Below, piece after piece: positions 1 through 8,440 of a stretch of DNA of 64,000 bases. The notes under the pieces were generated by a model that saw only the letters and a list, made by a program, of their open reading frames with translations, had not been told where the DNA came from and did no database searches. The stretch is taken from assembly GCF_900128975.1 (NCBI RefSeq), contig NZ_FQVC01000001.1, positions 248,001 to 312,000 on the forward strand. The letters are read 5' to 3'. The position numbers and the translations under genes are program-made. This stretch comes from Devosia limi DSM 17137 (GTDB taxonomy: Bacteria; Pseudomonadota; Alphaproteobacteria; Rhizobiales; Devosiaceae). Every line of letters starts with the position of its first letter. The first letter of the stretch is position 1.

Positions 1-1
1 C

Positions 2-349
2 GCGGCCAAGCAGGGTGGGCGGCATGCGGCCAATGTTATCAAGGCGCGGATCGAGGGCGGTGTGACGCCGGGAGCGTTCCGCTATCGGCATGCCGGTGAC
101 CTGGCGACCATCGGCAAGAGCAAGGCGGTGATCGACTTTGGCTGGACCAAGCTCAGGGGCTGGCTGGCCTGGTGGGTCTGGGGTCTGGCCCATATCTATT
201 TTCTCATCGACACCAAAAACCGCGTGTTCGTGGCGCTGAGCTGGCTGTGGATCTATCTCAGCGGCCAGCGCAGCGCCCGGTTGATCACCCAGGGCGATGC
301 GGAGAACAAGGCGCCGATCAAGGAAGTCACGGCGCCCCAGAAGCCCTAG
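2..349 (+). CDS. ndh: Type II NADH dehydrogenase (NDH-2), C-terminal part
   Basis: This reading frame is open from the left window edge and ends at a TAG at 347-349, so only the last 115 residues are present. They resemble the C-terminus of single-subunit, FAD-dependent NADH:quinone oxidoreductases. An AAKQGGRHAANVIKARIEG stretch is the end of the FAD domain, followed by FRYRHAGDLATIGKSKAV and then a hydrophobic, tryptophan-rich segment (WLAWWVWGLAHIYFLI) that anchors the enzyme to the inner membrane. By family, the enzyme feeds electrons from NADH into the quinone pool without pumping protons. The gene converges on the DMT transporter gene, and the two stop regions overlap by 4 nt (346-349). 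The N-terminal FAD and NADH Rossmann motifs lie outside the window. The family call is fairly secure, but the exact enzyme cannot be confirmed from the tail alone. Confidence 0.8.
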   Translation, partial: AAKQGGRHAANVIKARIEGGVTPGAFRYRHAGDLATIGKSKAVIDFGWTKLRGWLAWWVWGLAHIYFLIDTKNRVFVALSWLWIYLSGQRSARLITQGDAENKAPIKEVTAPQKP

Positions 350-1266
350 CGGTCGCCGACGTCATCGACCGAAATGGCGGGCTTGCGCAGGGACTTTTCG
401 CGCAGCCAGATATAGAGGCCGCTGCTGATGATGATGGCCGCGCCGAGGATGAACCATTGGTCCGGCGGCTGGTTGAAGATCAGCCAGCTGGCCATGGTGA
501 GGTAGAGCAGGCTGAGATAATTGAACGGCGCCAGGGTAGCGGGCGTCGCATAGCGATGCGCCACCGAATTGAGATAGTGCCCGCAGAGACCGGCCGCGCC
601 CATGATCGCAAAGGCCACCCATGAAATGGGCTGGCTGGGCCAGGCCCAGCCGGTGAGCGCGATGGGGGCCAGGAGGATCACCGGGACGGCGCCGGCGTAG
701 AATTGCTGGGTCAGCGCCGAGTCCACGCCGGCCAGCTTGCGCGTCAGGATGGAGAACAGGGCCAGGAAGAAGGCGCAACCGAGGCTGAGCAGCGCGGCAG
801 GCTGGAACGCCTCGGAGCCGGGGCGGACGATGATGAGAATGCCGATGAAACCGACGCCGATGGCGGCCCAGCGGCGCCAGCCGACCTTGTCGCCGAGCAG
901 CGGGCCGGAGAGCGCGCAGATCATCAGCGGCGAGGTGAACTGGATGGCGCTGGTGACGGTCAGCGGCAGATAGCGCATGGCAAGGAAGTTCAGCCCGGTG
1001 GTGCAGAGCAGGCAGGCACCGCGCAGGACTTCGAGCTTCCAGTTGTTGCTGACCCACAGATTGCGGCCGCTGACCGGCAGGAACAGCAGGAGCAGCAGGA
1101 ACAGGTGCATGCCATAGCGCACGAAGACGATCTCGGTGGTCGGCATGCCCTCGACCGACAGCCACTTGGCCGAGATATCGAGCACCAGCAGGACGAGCTG
1201 GGACAGCAGCACCAGCATGATGGCGTAATTGGCCCGGCTTTCGATGGGGGCGACAATGTGGACCAT
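346..1266 (-). CDS. DMT/EamA-family transporter
   Basis: This 306-residue, highly hydrophobic protein has about ten predicted membrane segments in two repeated halves, the pattern of EamA (DUF6) exporters of the drug/metabolite transporter superfamily. A first-half FVRYGMHLFL and a RPGSEAF motif after the fifth segment fit the family, as does a second-half repeat ending in LIFNQPPDQWFILGAAIIISSG. The substrate cannot be read from the sequence. I start it at the ATG at 1264-1266 (MVHIVAPIES), because the longer open frame to 1383 adds 39 residues rich in Arg and His that do not look like family sequence. It is transcribed toward, and overlaps, the end of the NDH-2 gene. The upstream gap holds repeats, so it probably has its own promoter there. 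Confidence 0.8.
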   Translation of the reverse strand: MVHIVAPIESRANYAIMLVLLSQLVLLVLDISAKWLSVEGMPTTEIVFVRYGMHLFLLLLLFLPVSGRNLWVSNNWKLEVLRGACLLCTTGLNFLAMRYLPLTVTSAIQFTSPLMICALSGPLLGDKVGWRRWAAIGVGFIGILIIVRPGSEAFQPAALLSLGCAFFLALFSILTRKLAGVDSALTQQFYAGAVPVILLAPIALTGWAWPSQPISWVAFAIMGAAGLCGHYLNSVAHRYATPATLAPFNYLSLLYLTMASWLIFNQPPDQWFILGAAIIISSGLYIWLREKSLRKPAISVDDVGDR

Positions 1267-1483
1267 CAGTGGGTGATCGCGGCGTCGCGGCTGGGCGCAA
1301 ACAACAAAGACATGGCAAGTCCGGAAGTGCACGCGGGAGGGCCGCGTGATCGTCAGACAGCGTTGGAAGATAGCGGCCCGCAAGTCAATGCGGGGGCGGA
1401 AGAAACTTGTATGGAAGAAGGCAATCCGTGTGCCTGTATCTCCGCGCGTCTAGATGCGTCACAGCGCGTTCCCCCAAACACCG

Positions 1484-1575
1484 GCGCTGCCCGCGGACTT
1501 GATCCGCGGGTCGCTCGTCGCTTGTGCCGGGGGAAAGTGGTCTCGGGTCGAGCCCGTGGGCAGCGTGGTGGGGGA
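1484..1575 (-). repeat. Composite palindromic element, family B, copy 1
   Basis: Two palindromes with the core CGGACTTGATCCG-like or GAGCCCGTGGGCAGC flank an asymmetric centre that reads CTCGTCGCTTGTGCC. That centre is the reverse complement of GGCACGCGCGACGAG seen in the copies near 44.8, 52.1 and 53.8 kb, so this copy is in the opposite orientation. The outer ends (CGGCGCTGCCCGCGG and GGGCAGCGTGG) are inverted repeats of each other. There is no coding content. Confidence 0.7.
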
Positions 1576-1610
1576 TTGGGGGCTTGTCGGGATAAGTATC
1601 TAGGCACGGG

Positions 1611-1648
1611 GACCCCCACCCCGGCCCTCCCCTCAAGGGGGAGGGGGC
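1611..1648. repeat. C-rich palindromic repeat, family A
   Basis: A CCCCCACCCC lead-in is followed by the palindrome CCCTCCCCTCAAGGGGGAGGG. Near-identical copies lie near 10.55, 43.1, 43.2, 46.3, 46.4 and 49.9 kb, and variants near 51.9 kb. It sits just past the beta-mannosidase stop codon and could fold into a hairpin in that transcript, but no T-run follows. Confidence 0.75.
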
Positions 1649-1680
1649 GATGATCCTGGCCGCTATGCGATCCCCCTGCC

Positions 1681-4206
1681 CTAGAAGGTTTCGGAGAGGT
1701 TGCGGACGCGGAGGGATTGGATGAGTTCGGCGGCGGAGGGGGTGGCGCCGTGGCGGGGGGTGAAGGTCAGGTCGGTCTGGCGGCCCGGCAGGAGCGTGAC
1801 GGCGTTGTCGGAGAAGTAGCCGGGGATATCAACCGATGCGGTGACGAACAGGGCGGGCTTGTCGGTGGCGAGGGTCAGAACCAGCTGGCCATCGACCTCG
1901 GACCAGGCAGCTCGGATCTTGGGCTCGGGGAGTTCATAGGCCTTGTAGGGCTTGGGGAAATAGTCGTTTTCGCCGAGCAGATTGCCGTGCGCGTCGCGCC
2001 AGGAGAAGAACAGGAACTCGTCTGCAGCCAGATCGGCGAAGGGCATGGTGGCGACGGTGATGGCGCCGTCCGGCCCGACACTGGCATCGCCGGAGAACAC
2101 GACGCGATCACCACCCCCGATCTTCACGGCGCGGATTTCGAGCGCGATGGAGACCGGAGCAGCCGTGTCGTTGATGCCGCGGAACACGATGCTGGTCGGC
2201 GCGGCGTTTTCCACCGGGGTGCCGCGTGAATTGGTTGGCACGGTTTCATGCACCGGCACGGCGACGACGTTGACCGGCAGGAAAAAGCGCTTGGCCATAT
2301 ATTGCAGGAGCTTCCACTGCCCGCCGTAATCGAGGCTGGACCACGAAGCGACCGGCCAGATGTCGTTGATCTGCCAATAGAGCGTGCCCATGCAGCGCGG
2401 CTTGGTGGAGCGCCAGTACTCGATGGCGGTCTTGATGGCGAGCCCCTGCTGGATCTGGGACAGGAACACCATCTGGTCGAAATCGCGCGGGAAGCGGAAA
2501 TAGCGCGTCATGGTTTCCAGAATGCGGGCATTGCCGCCGGCATTGCGCTGGTGATTTTCCATGACCGGAGAAGACGGGTTGCGATCCCTGGGCTCGGCGA
2601 AGGTCTCGATGACGTTCATCGAGGTGAAGGACTGGAAACCGAATTCGGAGGCAAAGCGCGGGTTGACGCTGCGATAGGCCTCGAAGGGCTTGGCCGAGTG
2701 CCAGACGTCCCAATAATGGGTGTCGCCGCGGGTATCCATCTGCCAGCCATCGGAGAAGTCGAGATAGCCCATGGAGGGCGAGGACGGCCAGAAACGGCGG
2801 GCAGGATCCTCGTCCTCGACGATATTGCCGAGCATGGAGTTCAGGCGGTCGTAATTGGCGACGTAGCGCTCCGGCGCCGCCTTGGTCTCGGGATACCAGT
2901 GCAGCGAGCCAATGACTTCGTTATCGCCGCACCACAGCGCGATCGAAGCGTGGTGACTGAGGCGGCGCACCTGCTGGGTGATCTCGGTGCGGACATCGGC
3001 CAGGAAGGGGCGATCGGAGGGATAGCTCATGCAGGCGAACATGAAATCGTGCCAGATCAGGATACCGAGTTCGTCGCACATCTCGTAGAAATAATCGGGC
3101 TCATACTGCCCGCCGCCCCAGATGCGCAGCATGTTCATATTGGCCGCCTTGGCGCTTTCCAGCAGGTCGCGGATGACCGCCGGCGTGATGCGCGAAGGGA
3201 TGGCGTCGGCGGGGATCCAGTTGGCGCCCATCATGGTGATGTCGCGGCCATTGATGCGGCATTTGAAGGTGTGGTCGATATCGTCGGGCTCGACGATCCA
3301 TTCCAGCTTGCGCAGGCCGATCTGGCGGGTGGTCTTTTCGCCATCGAGAGTGGTGGTCAATTCGTAGAGCGGCTGGGCGCCCTGCCCCGCCGGCCACCAG
3401 AGCCTGGGGTCATGGATGGTGACGTTTTGGGTGAAGACATTCTCGCCCGGATGCACCGCGACCTTATCGGTGATCAGCTGGCCATCCACGCTGTGCGCAA
3501 GTTCAACCGAACCCTGAGCAAAGGCGAACACGCGCGTCTTTATCGAGAGTTCAACCGAATGCTCACCATGGGCCTGATCGACCTGGACGCTGTCCTGGCG
3601 GGCCAGCCGCGACTTGCGCAGGCTCATGGTGCCATAGACCCCGATGGGCATGAGGCAGATGCCCCAATCCCAACCCGCATGGCAGGCGGCCTTGCGGATG
3701 AAGTTCATGTGGATGCCTTCGAGCCCATTGGTCTGGTAGTTCTTGGTGAAGGGAATGGGAAAGGGGTGTGCGTCCGCACGGGCCCTGGCGACATCAGGAG
3801 CCACGGCGAACTCGATGCGCAGGGTATTGTCGCCGGCATGGACCTTGCCGGTCACGTCGATATCGTAGCGGATGAAGGCATTCTGGGTTTTGGCGATGAT
3901 CTCGCCATTCAGCAGCACGGCGGCGATGCAGTCGACTTCGGCCAGGGTCAGCGTCAGGTAGCCATCGATATCGGCGGCGGTGGCGGTGAAGCTGCGCTCG
4001 ACCGTCCAGGGCGTCTGATTGACCCACATGACGGTTTTTTCGTTCTCACCAAAGTAGGGATCGGGGATTTCGCCCGCCGCCAGCAGGGCGCCATGCACGT
4101 CGCCCGGCAGGGTGATTTCGGTTCGCACCGTGTGAGTCGGCGACGACAAGGCGAAGGTGCCTCCGAGATCGAGAGCGGCGTAACTGGTGCGGTCGGCGTT
4201 GGACAT
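1681..4206 (-). CDS. Beta-mannosidase (glycoside hydrolase family 2)
   Basis: The 841-residue protein has the GH2 plan: an N-terminal jelly-roll sugar-binding domain (about 10-200), an immunoglobulin-like domain, a TIM barrel (about 310-670) and C-terminal beta domains. MGANWIPADA and the LWCGDNEV motif put the acid/base at Glu430. RFASEFGFQS puts the likely nucleophile at Glu521. By family, it removes terminal beta-mannose from manno-oligosaccharides. No signal peptide is visible, so it probably acts in the cytoplasm on imported oligosaccharides. I start at the ATG at 4204-4206, because GGAGG (4211-4215) lies 4 nt upstream; the open frame continues 56 codons further but lacks family sequence. 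It stands alone, with no sugar transporter beside it. Other GH2 activities are possible, but GDNE and ANWIPAD favour mannosidase. Confidence 0.87.
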   Translation of the reverse strand: MSNADRTSYAALDLGGTFALSSPTHTVRTEITLPGDVHGALLAAGEIPDPYFGENEKTVMWVNQTPWTVERSFTATAADIDGYLTLTLAEVDCIAAVLLNGEIIAKTQNAFIRYDIDVTGKVHAGDNTLRIEFAVAPDVARARADAHPFPIPFTKNYQTNGLEGIHMNFIRKAACHAGWDWGICLMPIGVYGTMSLRKSRLARQDSVQVDQAHGEHSVELSIKTRVFAFAQGSVELAHSVDGQLITDKVAVHPGENVFTQNVTIHDPRLWWPAGQGAQPLYELTTTLDGEKTTRQIGLRKLEWIVEPDDIDHTFKCRINGRDITMMGANWIPADAIPSRITPAVIRDLLESAKAANMNMLRIWGGGQYEPDYFYEMCDELGILIWHDFMFACMSYPSDRPFLADVRTEITQQVRRLSHHASIALWCGDNEVIGSLHWYPETKAAPERYVANYDRLNSMLGNIVEDEDPARRFWPSSPSMGYLDFSDGWQMDTRGDTHYWDVWHSAKPFEAYRSVNPRFASEFGFQSFTSMNVIETFAEPRDRNPSSPVMENHQRNAGGNARILETMTRYFRFPRDFDQMVFLSQIQQGLAIKTAIEYWRSTKPRCMGTLYWQINDIWPVASWSSLDYGGQWKLLQYMAKRFFLPVNVVAVPVHETVPTNSRGTPVENAAPTSIVFRGINDTAAPVSIALEIRAVKIGGGDRVVFSGDASVGPDGAITVATMPFADLAADEFLFFSWRDAHGNLLGENDYFPKPYKAYELPEPKIRAAWSEVDGQLVLTLATDKPALFVTASVDIPGYFSDNAVTLLPGRQTDLTFTPRHGATPSAAELIQSLRVRNLSETF

Positions 4207-4466
4207 GGTTCCTCCATTGGCGTCCAGAACGGAACGCGGGCTGCATGCGATGAAATGAGCGGGGCTGACGCACCGAAATCGATTGCACTGCGTTCTTAGC
4301 CCGGTTCCAAAATGCTTCCAATGGGCATGAGCGGCCGGCCGGCGCAAAAATAGCGCTGAATTGCAACGATGCAACGCGGCGCGCCACCAGAAGGAAAGAA
4401 AGGGCTTACATTTGTGTTAGGGATTGTCCGGTTAGCGTTGCGACATAAGCGGGGGCTTACACGTCT

Positions 4467-6449
4467 ATGTCGTTACGGACCATCCTGGGGCGGTACTTTG
4501 CCGCCCCTCCTGACACTTCCGAACTTGCGCAATCGCAGGCGCACGCGTTCACGCGGCAAGTGCCGGTAATGTACGCCACGGTCCTGACCAACGTGCTGAT
4601 CCTGTCGGCCACCCATTTCCACGTCGCCCCGCCGCTCCTCACGCTCTATCTGCCGATGATGCTGGCCGCGACCTGCCTGGCGCGACTGGTGATGTGGTGG
4701 AGCAAACGAGACCACAGCTTCACCGATACCGAGGCGTCCTCGATGTTGCGCAGCATGGTCTTGATGGCGACAATCCTGGGCTTCGGCTTCTCGGGATGGG
4801 CGATCAGCCTCTACCCTTACGGGGATGGCTTCCAGCAAGCCCAGATTGCCTTCTTCATCGCAGTCACCACCATTGGCTGCATGTTCTGCCTGATCCATCT
4901 GCGCCCCGCAGCGGTCGCCGCCGCCGCCAGCATCATAGTACCTTTCAGCATTTACATCCTGCTCAGCGGCAATGGCGTGCTGATCGCCATGACGATCAAC
5001 CTGATCGTCGTGGTCGTGGCGCTGATGTCGATCCTGTTCCGCTACAACAGCAACTTTGCCGAACTGGTCGCATCGCGTGCCGAAATGGCCGAGAACCAGG
5101 CTGAAACGCAGCGGCTGTCCGACGCCAACCACCGCCTGGCAAACCGCGACGACCTGACCGACCTGCCCAACCGCCGCTCGTTCGAGCGCCAGCTCAACGC
5201 GATGCTGGCCCAGGCGCACCTCGATGGCCGCGAGATTGCGGTGGCACGGCTGGACGTTGACAGCTTCAAGGCGGTCAACGAGATTTTCGGGCACGCCAAC
5301 GGCAATCGCGTCCTGGCGGAAATTGGCCTGCGTATCCTGTCGCATTGCAGCACCGCCACCTTTGTCGCCCGCACGGGCGGCGACCAGTTCGGGCTGATCA
5401 TCGACGGGCCCTTTTCCGACCAGCAGGTGCCGCGCTGGGGCGAGCAGATCTGCGCGGCAATGCGCCAGCCATTCGTGCTGCCGGGTTCCAATCTGCGCGC
5501 CTCGGTATCGATGGGCCTGGCGATATCGCGGGACGATGACACGCCGGAAACGCTCTATGACCGGGCCGATTATGCATCGACGGTGGCCAAGCGCGGCTAT
5601 CGCGGCGCAGCGGTCCTGTTCGATGAGCGCCATGCCGACGAGATCAGCAAGGTGCGCAGCATGGAGCATGCGCTGCATACCGCCGATCTCGATGCGGAAA
5701 TCTACATCCTGTTCCAGCCGCAATTCGACATCGCGTTCAACCGCACCACGGGCTACGAAGTGCTGGCGCGCTGGCGCAGCCCGACGCTGGGCGAGGTTTC
5801 GCCGGGCGAGTTCATTCCGATGGCCGAGCGCAGCGGCATGATCTCCAAGATCACCCAGACGGTGCTGAAGAAGGCGCTGGCGGTGCTGGACGAGCTGCCG
5901 GCGCCGATGCGGCTGTCGGTGAACCTGTCGGCCCACGATATCGGCTCGGCAACGGCAATCGAGGGCATTGCGGCGCTGGTCGGCGCGGCTGGCACGCCCT
6001 GCCGGATCGACTTCGAGATCACCGAAACATCGATCATGCGGGACCTGCAGCAGGCCAATGCGGCGCTGGTGTCGCTGCTGGCGCTGGGGTCACGCATTGC
6101 GCTGGACGATTTCGGCACCGGCCATTCGAGCCTGACCTATATCCAGAACCTGCCGCTGGACCGGATCAAGGTGGATCGCAGCTTCGTGGCCGAGGTAACC
6201 AGCAACCCGACCAGCCGCGCCATCATCAAGACCACGGTCGACCTGTGCCGGAACCTGGGCATTACCTGCGTGTTCGAGGGGATCGAGACCGAAGAACAGC
6301 TGGAAGCCCTGCTCGGACTGGGCGGCACGGTGATGCAGGGTTATCTGTTCGGCCGGCCGATGAGCAAGACGGCGATGCTGGAGCATTGCGCCAGGGAACG
6401 GCTGGGCGCCAATGAAATGCCGCGGCTTAACCTGCACGCGACGAGCTGA
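4467..6449 (+). CDS. Membrane GGDEF-EAL protein (c-di-GMP turnover or sensing)
   Basis: The 660-residue protein has about six N-terminal membrane segments (residues 30-190) forming an integral sensor region, a short coiled linker, a GGDEF domain (about 215-375) and an EAL domain (about 390-640). The cyclase signature reads GGDQF, with Gln for the metal-binding Glu, and the EAL motif reads EVLARW. In contrast the phosphodiesterase motif DDFGTGHSSL and the downstream KVDRSF are intact. By analogy with studied GGDEF-EAL proteins, the cyclase half may be inactive or only bind GTP, while the EAL half may hydrolyse or bind c-di-GMP. Neither can be settled from sequence. The gene faces the first ABC exporter tail to tail with a 4 nt gap. 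The ATG at 4467 is preferred because it begins right at the membrane region. Confidence 0.88.
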   Translation: MSLRTILGRYFAAPPDTSELAQSQAHAFTRQVPVMYATVLTNVLILSATHFHVAPPLLTLYLPMMLAATCLARLVMWWSKRDHSFTDTEASSMLRSMVLMATILGFGFSGWAISLYPYGDGFQQAQIAFFIAVTTIGCMFCLIHLRPAAVAAAASIIVPFSIYILLSGNGVLIAMTINLIVVVVALMSILFRYNSNFAELVASRAEMAENQAETQRLSDANHRLANRDDLTDLPNRRSFERQLNAMLAQAHLDGREIAVARLDVDSFKAVNEIFGHANGNRVLAEIGLRILSHCSTATFVARTGGDQFGLIIDGPFSDQQVPRWGEQICAAMRQPFVLPGSNLRASVSMGLAISRDDDTPETLYDRADYASTVAKRGYRGAAVLFDERHADEISKVRSMEHALHTADLDAEIYILFQPQFDIAFNRTTGYEVLARWRSPTLGEVSPGEFIPMAERSGMISKITQTVLKKALAVLDELPAPMRLSVNLSAHDIGSATAIEGIAALVGAAGTPCRIDFEITETSIMRDLQQANAALVSLLALGSRIALDDFGTGHSSLTYIQNLPLDRIKVDRSFVAEVTSNPTSRAIIKTTVDLCRNLGITCVFEGIETEEQLEALLGLGGTVMQGYLFGRPMSKTAMLEHCARERLGANEMPRLNLHATS

Positions 6450-6453
6450 GGGA

Positions 6454-8328
6454 TCAGGTCTGGGCTTCCTCGTCCAGATCGAGGAAGCCGCCGGACTGGC
6501 GCTGCCAGAGGTGGGCATAATGACCACCCAGGGCCAAGAGCTCGGCATGGGTGCCCTGTTCAACAATGCGGCCCTTTTCCAGAATGACCAGGCGATCCAT
6601 CGAGGCGATGGTGGACAGGCGATGGGCGATGGCAATCACGGTCTTGCCGGCCATCAGGCGGTGCAATTGGCTCTGGATGGCGGCTTCGACTTCGCTATCG
6701 AGGGCGGAGGTGGCTTCATCGAGCACGAGAATCGGGGCGTTCTTGAGCAGGACGCGGGCGATGGCGACGCGCTGGCGCTGCCCGCCCGAGAGCTTGACCC
6801 CGCGCTCACCGACATGGGCCTCGTAGCCGGTGCGGCCATTGTAGTCGGCCAGCGCGGCAATGAATTCATCGGCCTCGGCCATTTCGGCGGCAGAGATCAT
6901 TTCCTCGTCGCTGGCATCGGGGCGGCCGAAGATGATATTGGCGCGCACCGAGCGGTGCAGCAGCGCGGTATCCTGGGTGACCACGCCGATATTGGCGCGC
7001 AACGAGGCCTGGGTGACCCTGGAGATATCCTGCCCATCAATGGTGATGCGGCCACTTTCCAGATCGTAGAAGCGCAGCAGCAGGCTGACCAGGGTGGACT
7101 TGCCGGCGCCGGAGCGGCCAATGAGGCCGACGCGCTCGCCGGGTTTGATCTCGAGATCGAGATCATCGATGATGCCGCTGGTCTTGCCATAGTGGAAGCC
7201 GATGCGCTCGAAATGGATGCGGCCCTCCGTGACAACGAGCGGCTTGGCATCGGGGGCATCGATGAGGCCGAGCGGACGGGCGATCAGCTCGGCGGAGTTC
7301 TGCGCGGTGCCGTAATTGCGCATCAGGCCGTTGAGCTGGGTCATCATGCGGCCAAGCAGCGTATAGAGGCGCAGGACGAGACCCATGGTGAAGGCGACGC
7401 CGCCGACCGATATCTGGCCTTCGGTCCACAGGTGGATCGACAGCGCGGCAATGCCGACGATCATGATGCCAGACAGCATCCCCATGGCGGCGCGGACGCC
7501 CACCAGGGTGCGGGCGAGTTCGGTCAGTGCGGCCAGGAGCCGGTCGAAGCCGCGGCGCACGAAGCGGTCGTCATCCTCGGCGGAGCCGAACAGCTTGAGC
7601 GTCTGGATGTTGCCGAAACTATCGACGATGCGGCCGGTCAAGGCGGCGGCGGCCTCGGCGGTGACGGTCGAGCGCTTGCGCATGCGCGGCACGTAAAAGC
7701 GGGCGAGGCAGGCGAAGAGCACGACCCAGAGGCCAATGGCGGCGGCAAGGCGCCAATCGAGCTGGCCGACCAGCACCAGCGTGGTGGCAACATAGATGGC
7801 GATGAACCAGACCACCTGCAGCAGGCTGACCATGACATCGCCGACGGCGCCGCCGCTCTGCCAGACCTTGCTGGCGATGGAGCCGGAAAAGTCATTCTGG
7901 AAGAAGGAAAGGCTCTGGCGGATGACATGGGCATAGGCCTGCCAGCGCACCATATTGTAGAAGCCGAGATTGACCGTCTGTTCCTCAACGGCGGCGGAAA
8001 GCCAGGTGATGAGGTAGCGGACAACGAGGGCGACGAACAGCATGGTCAGCAGTTCGGGGCCATAGCCGGCAACCAGGCCGTCCCAACCCTCGGCCTGGTT
8101 GGAGCTGTCCAGAATATCGACGATGCGGCCGACATAGTAGAACAGCGCGGCCTCGACCAGGGCGACGGAGCCGCCCAGGATCAGCAGGGCAATGAAGGGG
8201 AGCCTGGCCTGACTGATATAGTGCCAGAAGAAGGCCGGCATCGACGCGGGAGGTTCCAGATCGGCCTTGGCGCGGAACGGATCGACCCAATGTTCGAACA
8301 GGGCATTGAGGCGATCGATCAGCGACAT
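6454..8328 (-). CDS. ABC exporter half-transporter (TMD-NBD), paralogue 1
   Basis: The 624-residue protein has a six-helix type IV exporter membrane domain (about 40-340) fused to one nucleotide-binding domain (about 365-600). The Walker A is GRSGAGKST (about 404-412), the signature is LSGGQRQRVAIARVLL, the Walker B is ILVLDEATSALD, and the H-loop is IAIAHRLS. Half-transporters act as homo- or heterodimers that expel lipids, peptides or drugs; nothing here fixes the substrate. The ATG at 8326-8328 (MSLIDRLNAL) is preferred over a 68-residue extension lacking family sequence. It is the last of three tandem paralogues on this strand, 112 bp after the second. The C-terminal 200 residues are nearly identical among the three, but the membrane domains diverge, which suggests duplication followed by specialisation. 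Confidence 0.9.
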   Translation of the reverse strand: MSLIDRLNALFEHWVDPFRAKADLEPPASMPAFFWHYISQARLPFIALLILGGSVALVEAALFYYVGRIVDILDSSNQAEGWDGLVAGYGPELLTMLFVALVVRYLITWLSAAVEEQTVNLGFYNMVRWQAYAHVIRQSLSFFQNDFSGSIASKVWQSGGAVGDVMVSLLQVVWFIAIYVATTLVLVGQLDWRLAAAIGLWVVLFACLARFYVPRMRKRSTVTAEAAAALTGRIVDSFGNIQTLKLFGSAEDDDRFVRRGFDRLLAALTELARTLVGVRAAMGMLSGIMIVGIAALSIHLWTEGQISVGGVAFTMGLVLRLYTLLGRMMTQLNGLMRNYGTAQNSAELIARPLGLIDAPDAKPLVVTEGRIHFERIGFHYGKTSGIIDDLDLEIKPGERVGLIGRSGAGKSTLVSLLLRFYDLESGRITIDGQDISRVTQASLRANIGVVTQDTALLHRSVRANIIFGRPDASDEEMISAAEMAEADEFIAALADYNGRTGYEAHVGERGVKLSGGQRQRVAIARVLLKNAPILVLDEATSALDSEVEAAIQSQLHRLMAGKTVIAIAHRLSTIASMDRLVILEKGRIVEQGTHAELLALGGHYAHLWQRQSGGFLDLDEEAQT

Positions 8329-8440
8329 GTCGGTTCCGATTCTGTTGCACCGCAGTGTCGGCGCAGGGACGGCGATGGTCCAGTCTCTTGATAGAAACCG
8401 GACCATCACTGTCAACATATATCGGCGAACAAGATGGCAG

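Larger units (their letters stand above)
1267..1680. other. Non-coding stretch with two palindromic repeats
   Basis: This gap lies between the start of the DMT transporter and the end of the beta-mannosidase gene. It contains one reverse-oriented copy of the ~92 bp composite element (1484-1575) and one copy of the C-rich palindrome (1611-1648). The rest, 1267-1483, should contain the DMT promoter, but I see no clear site. No coding frame with a plausible start and codon pattern was found. Confidence 0.6.

Noticed and set aside
1267..1680. Frames in the gap between the DMT transporter and the mannosidase.
   Set aside because: All pass through palindromic repeats and have no plausible start.
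2248..4299. Long open frame (683 codons) on the plus strand opposite the beta-mannosidase gene.
   Set aside because: It is fully antisense to a strongly supported GH2 gene. Composition is Gly/Asp/Val/His-rich, as produced by the antisense of GC-rich codons; no domain is recognised.
4385..4460. A possible CtrA site (TTAC-N7-TTAG) upstream of the GGDEF-EAL gene.
   Set aside because: Both half-sites deviate from the consensus, so it is no better than expected by chance.
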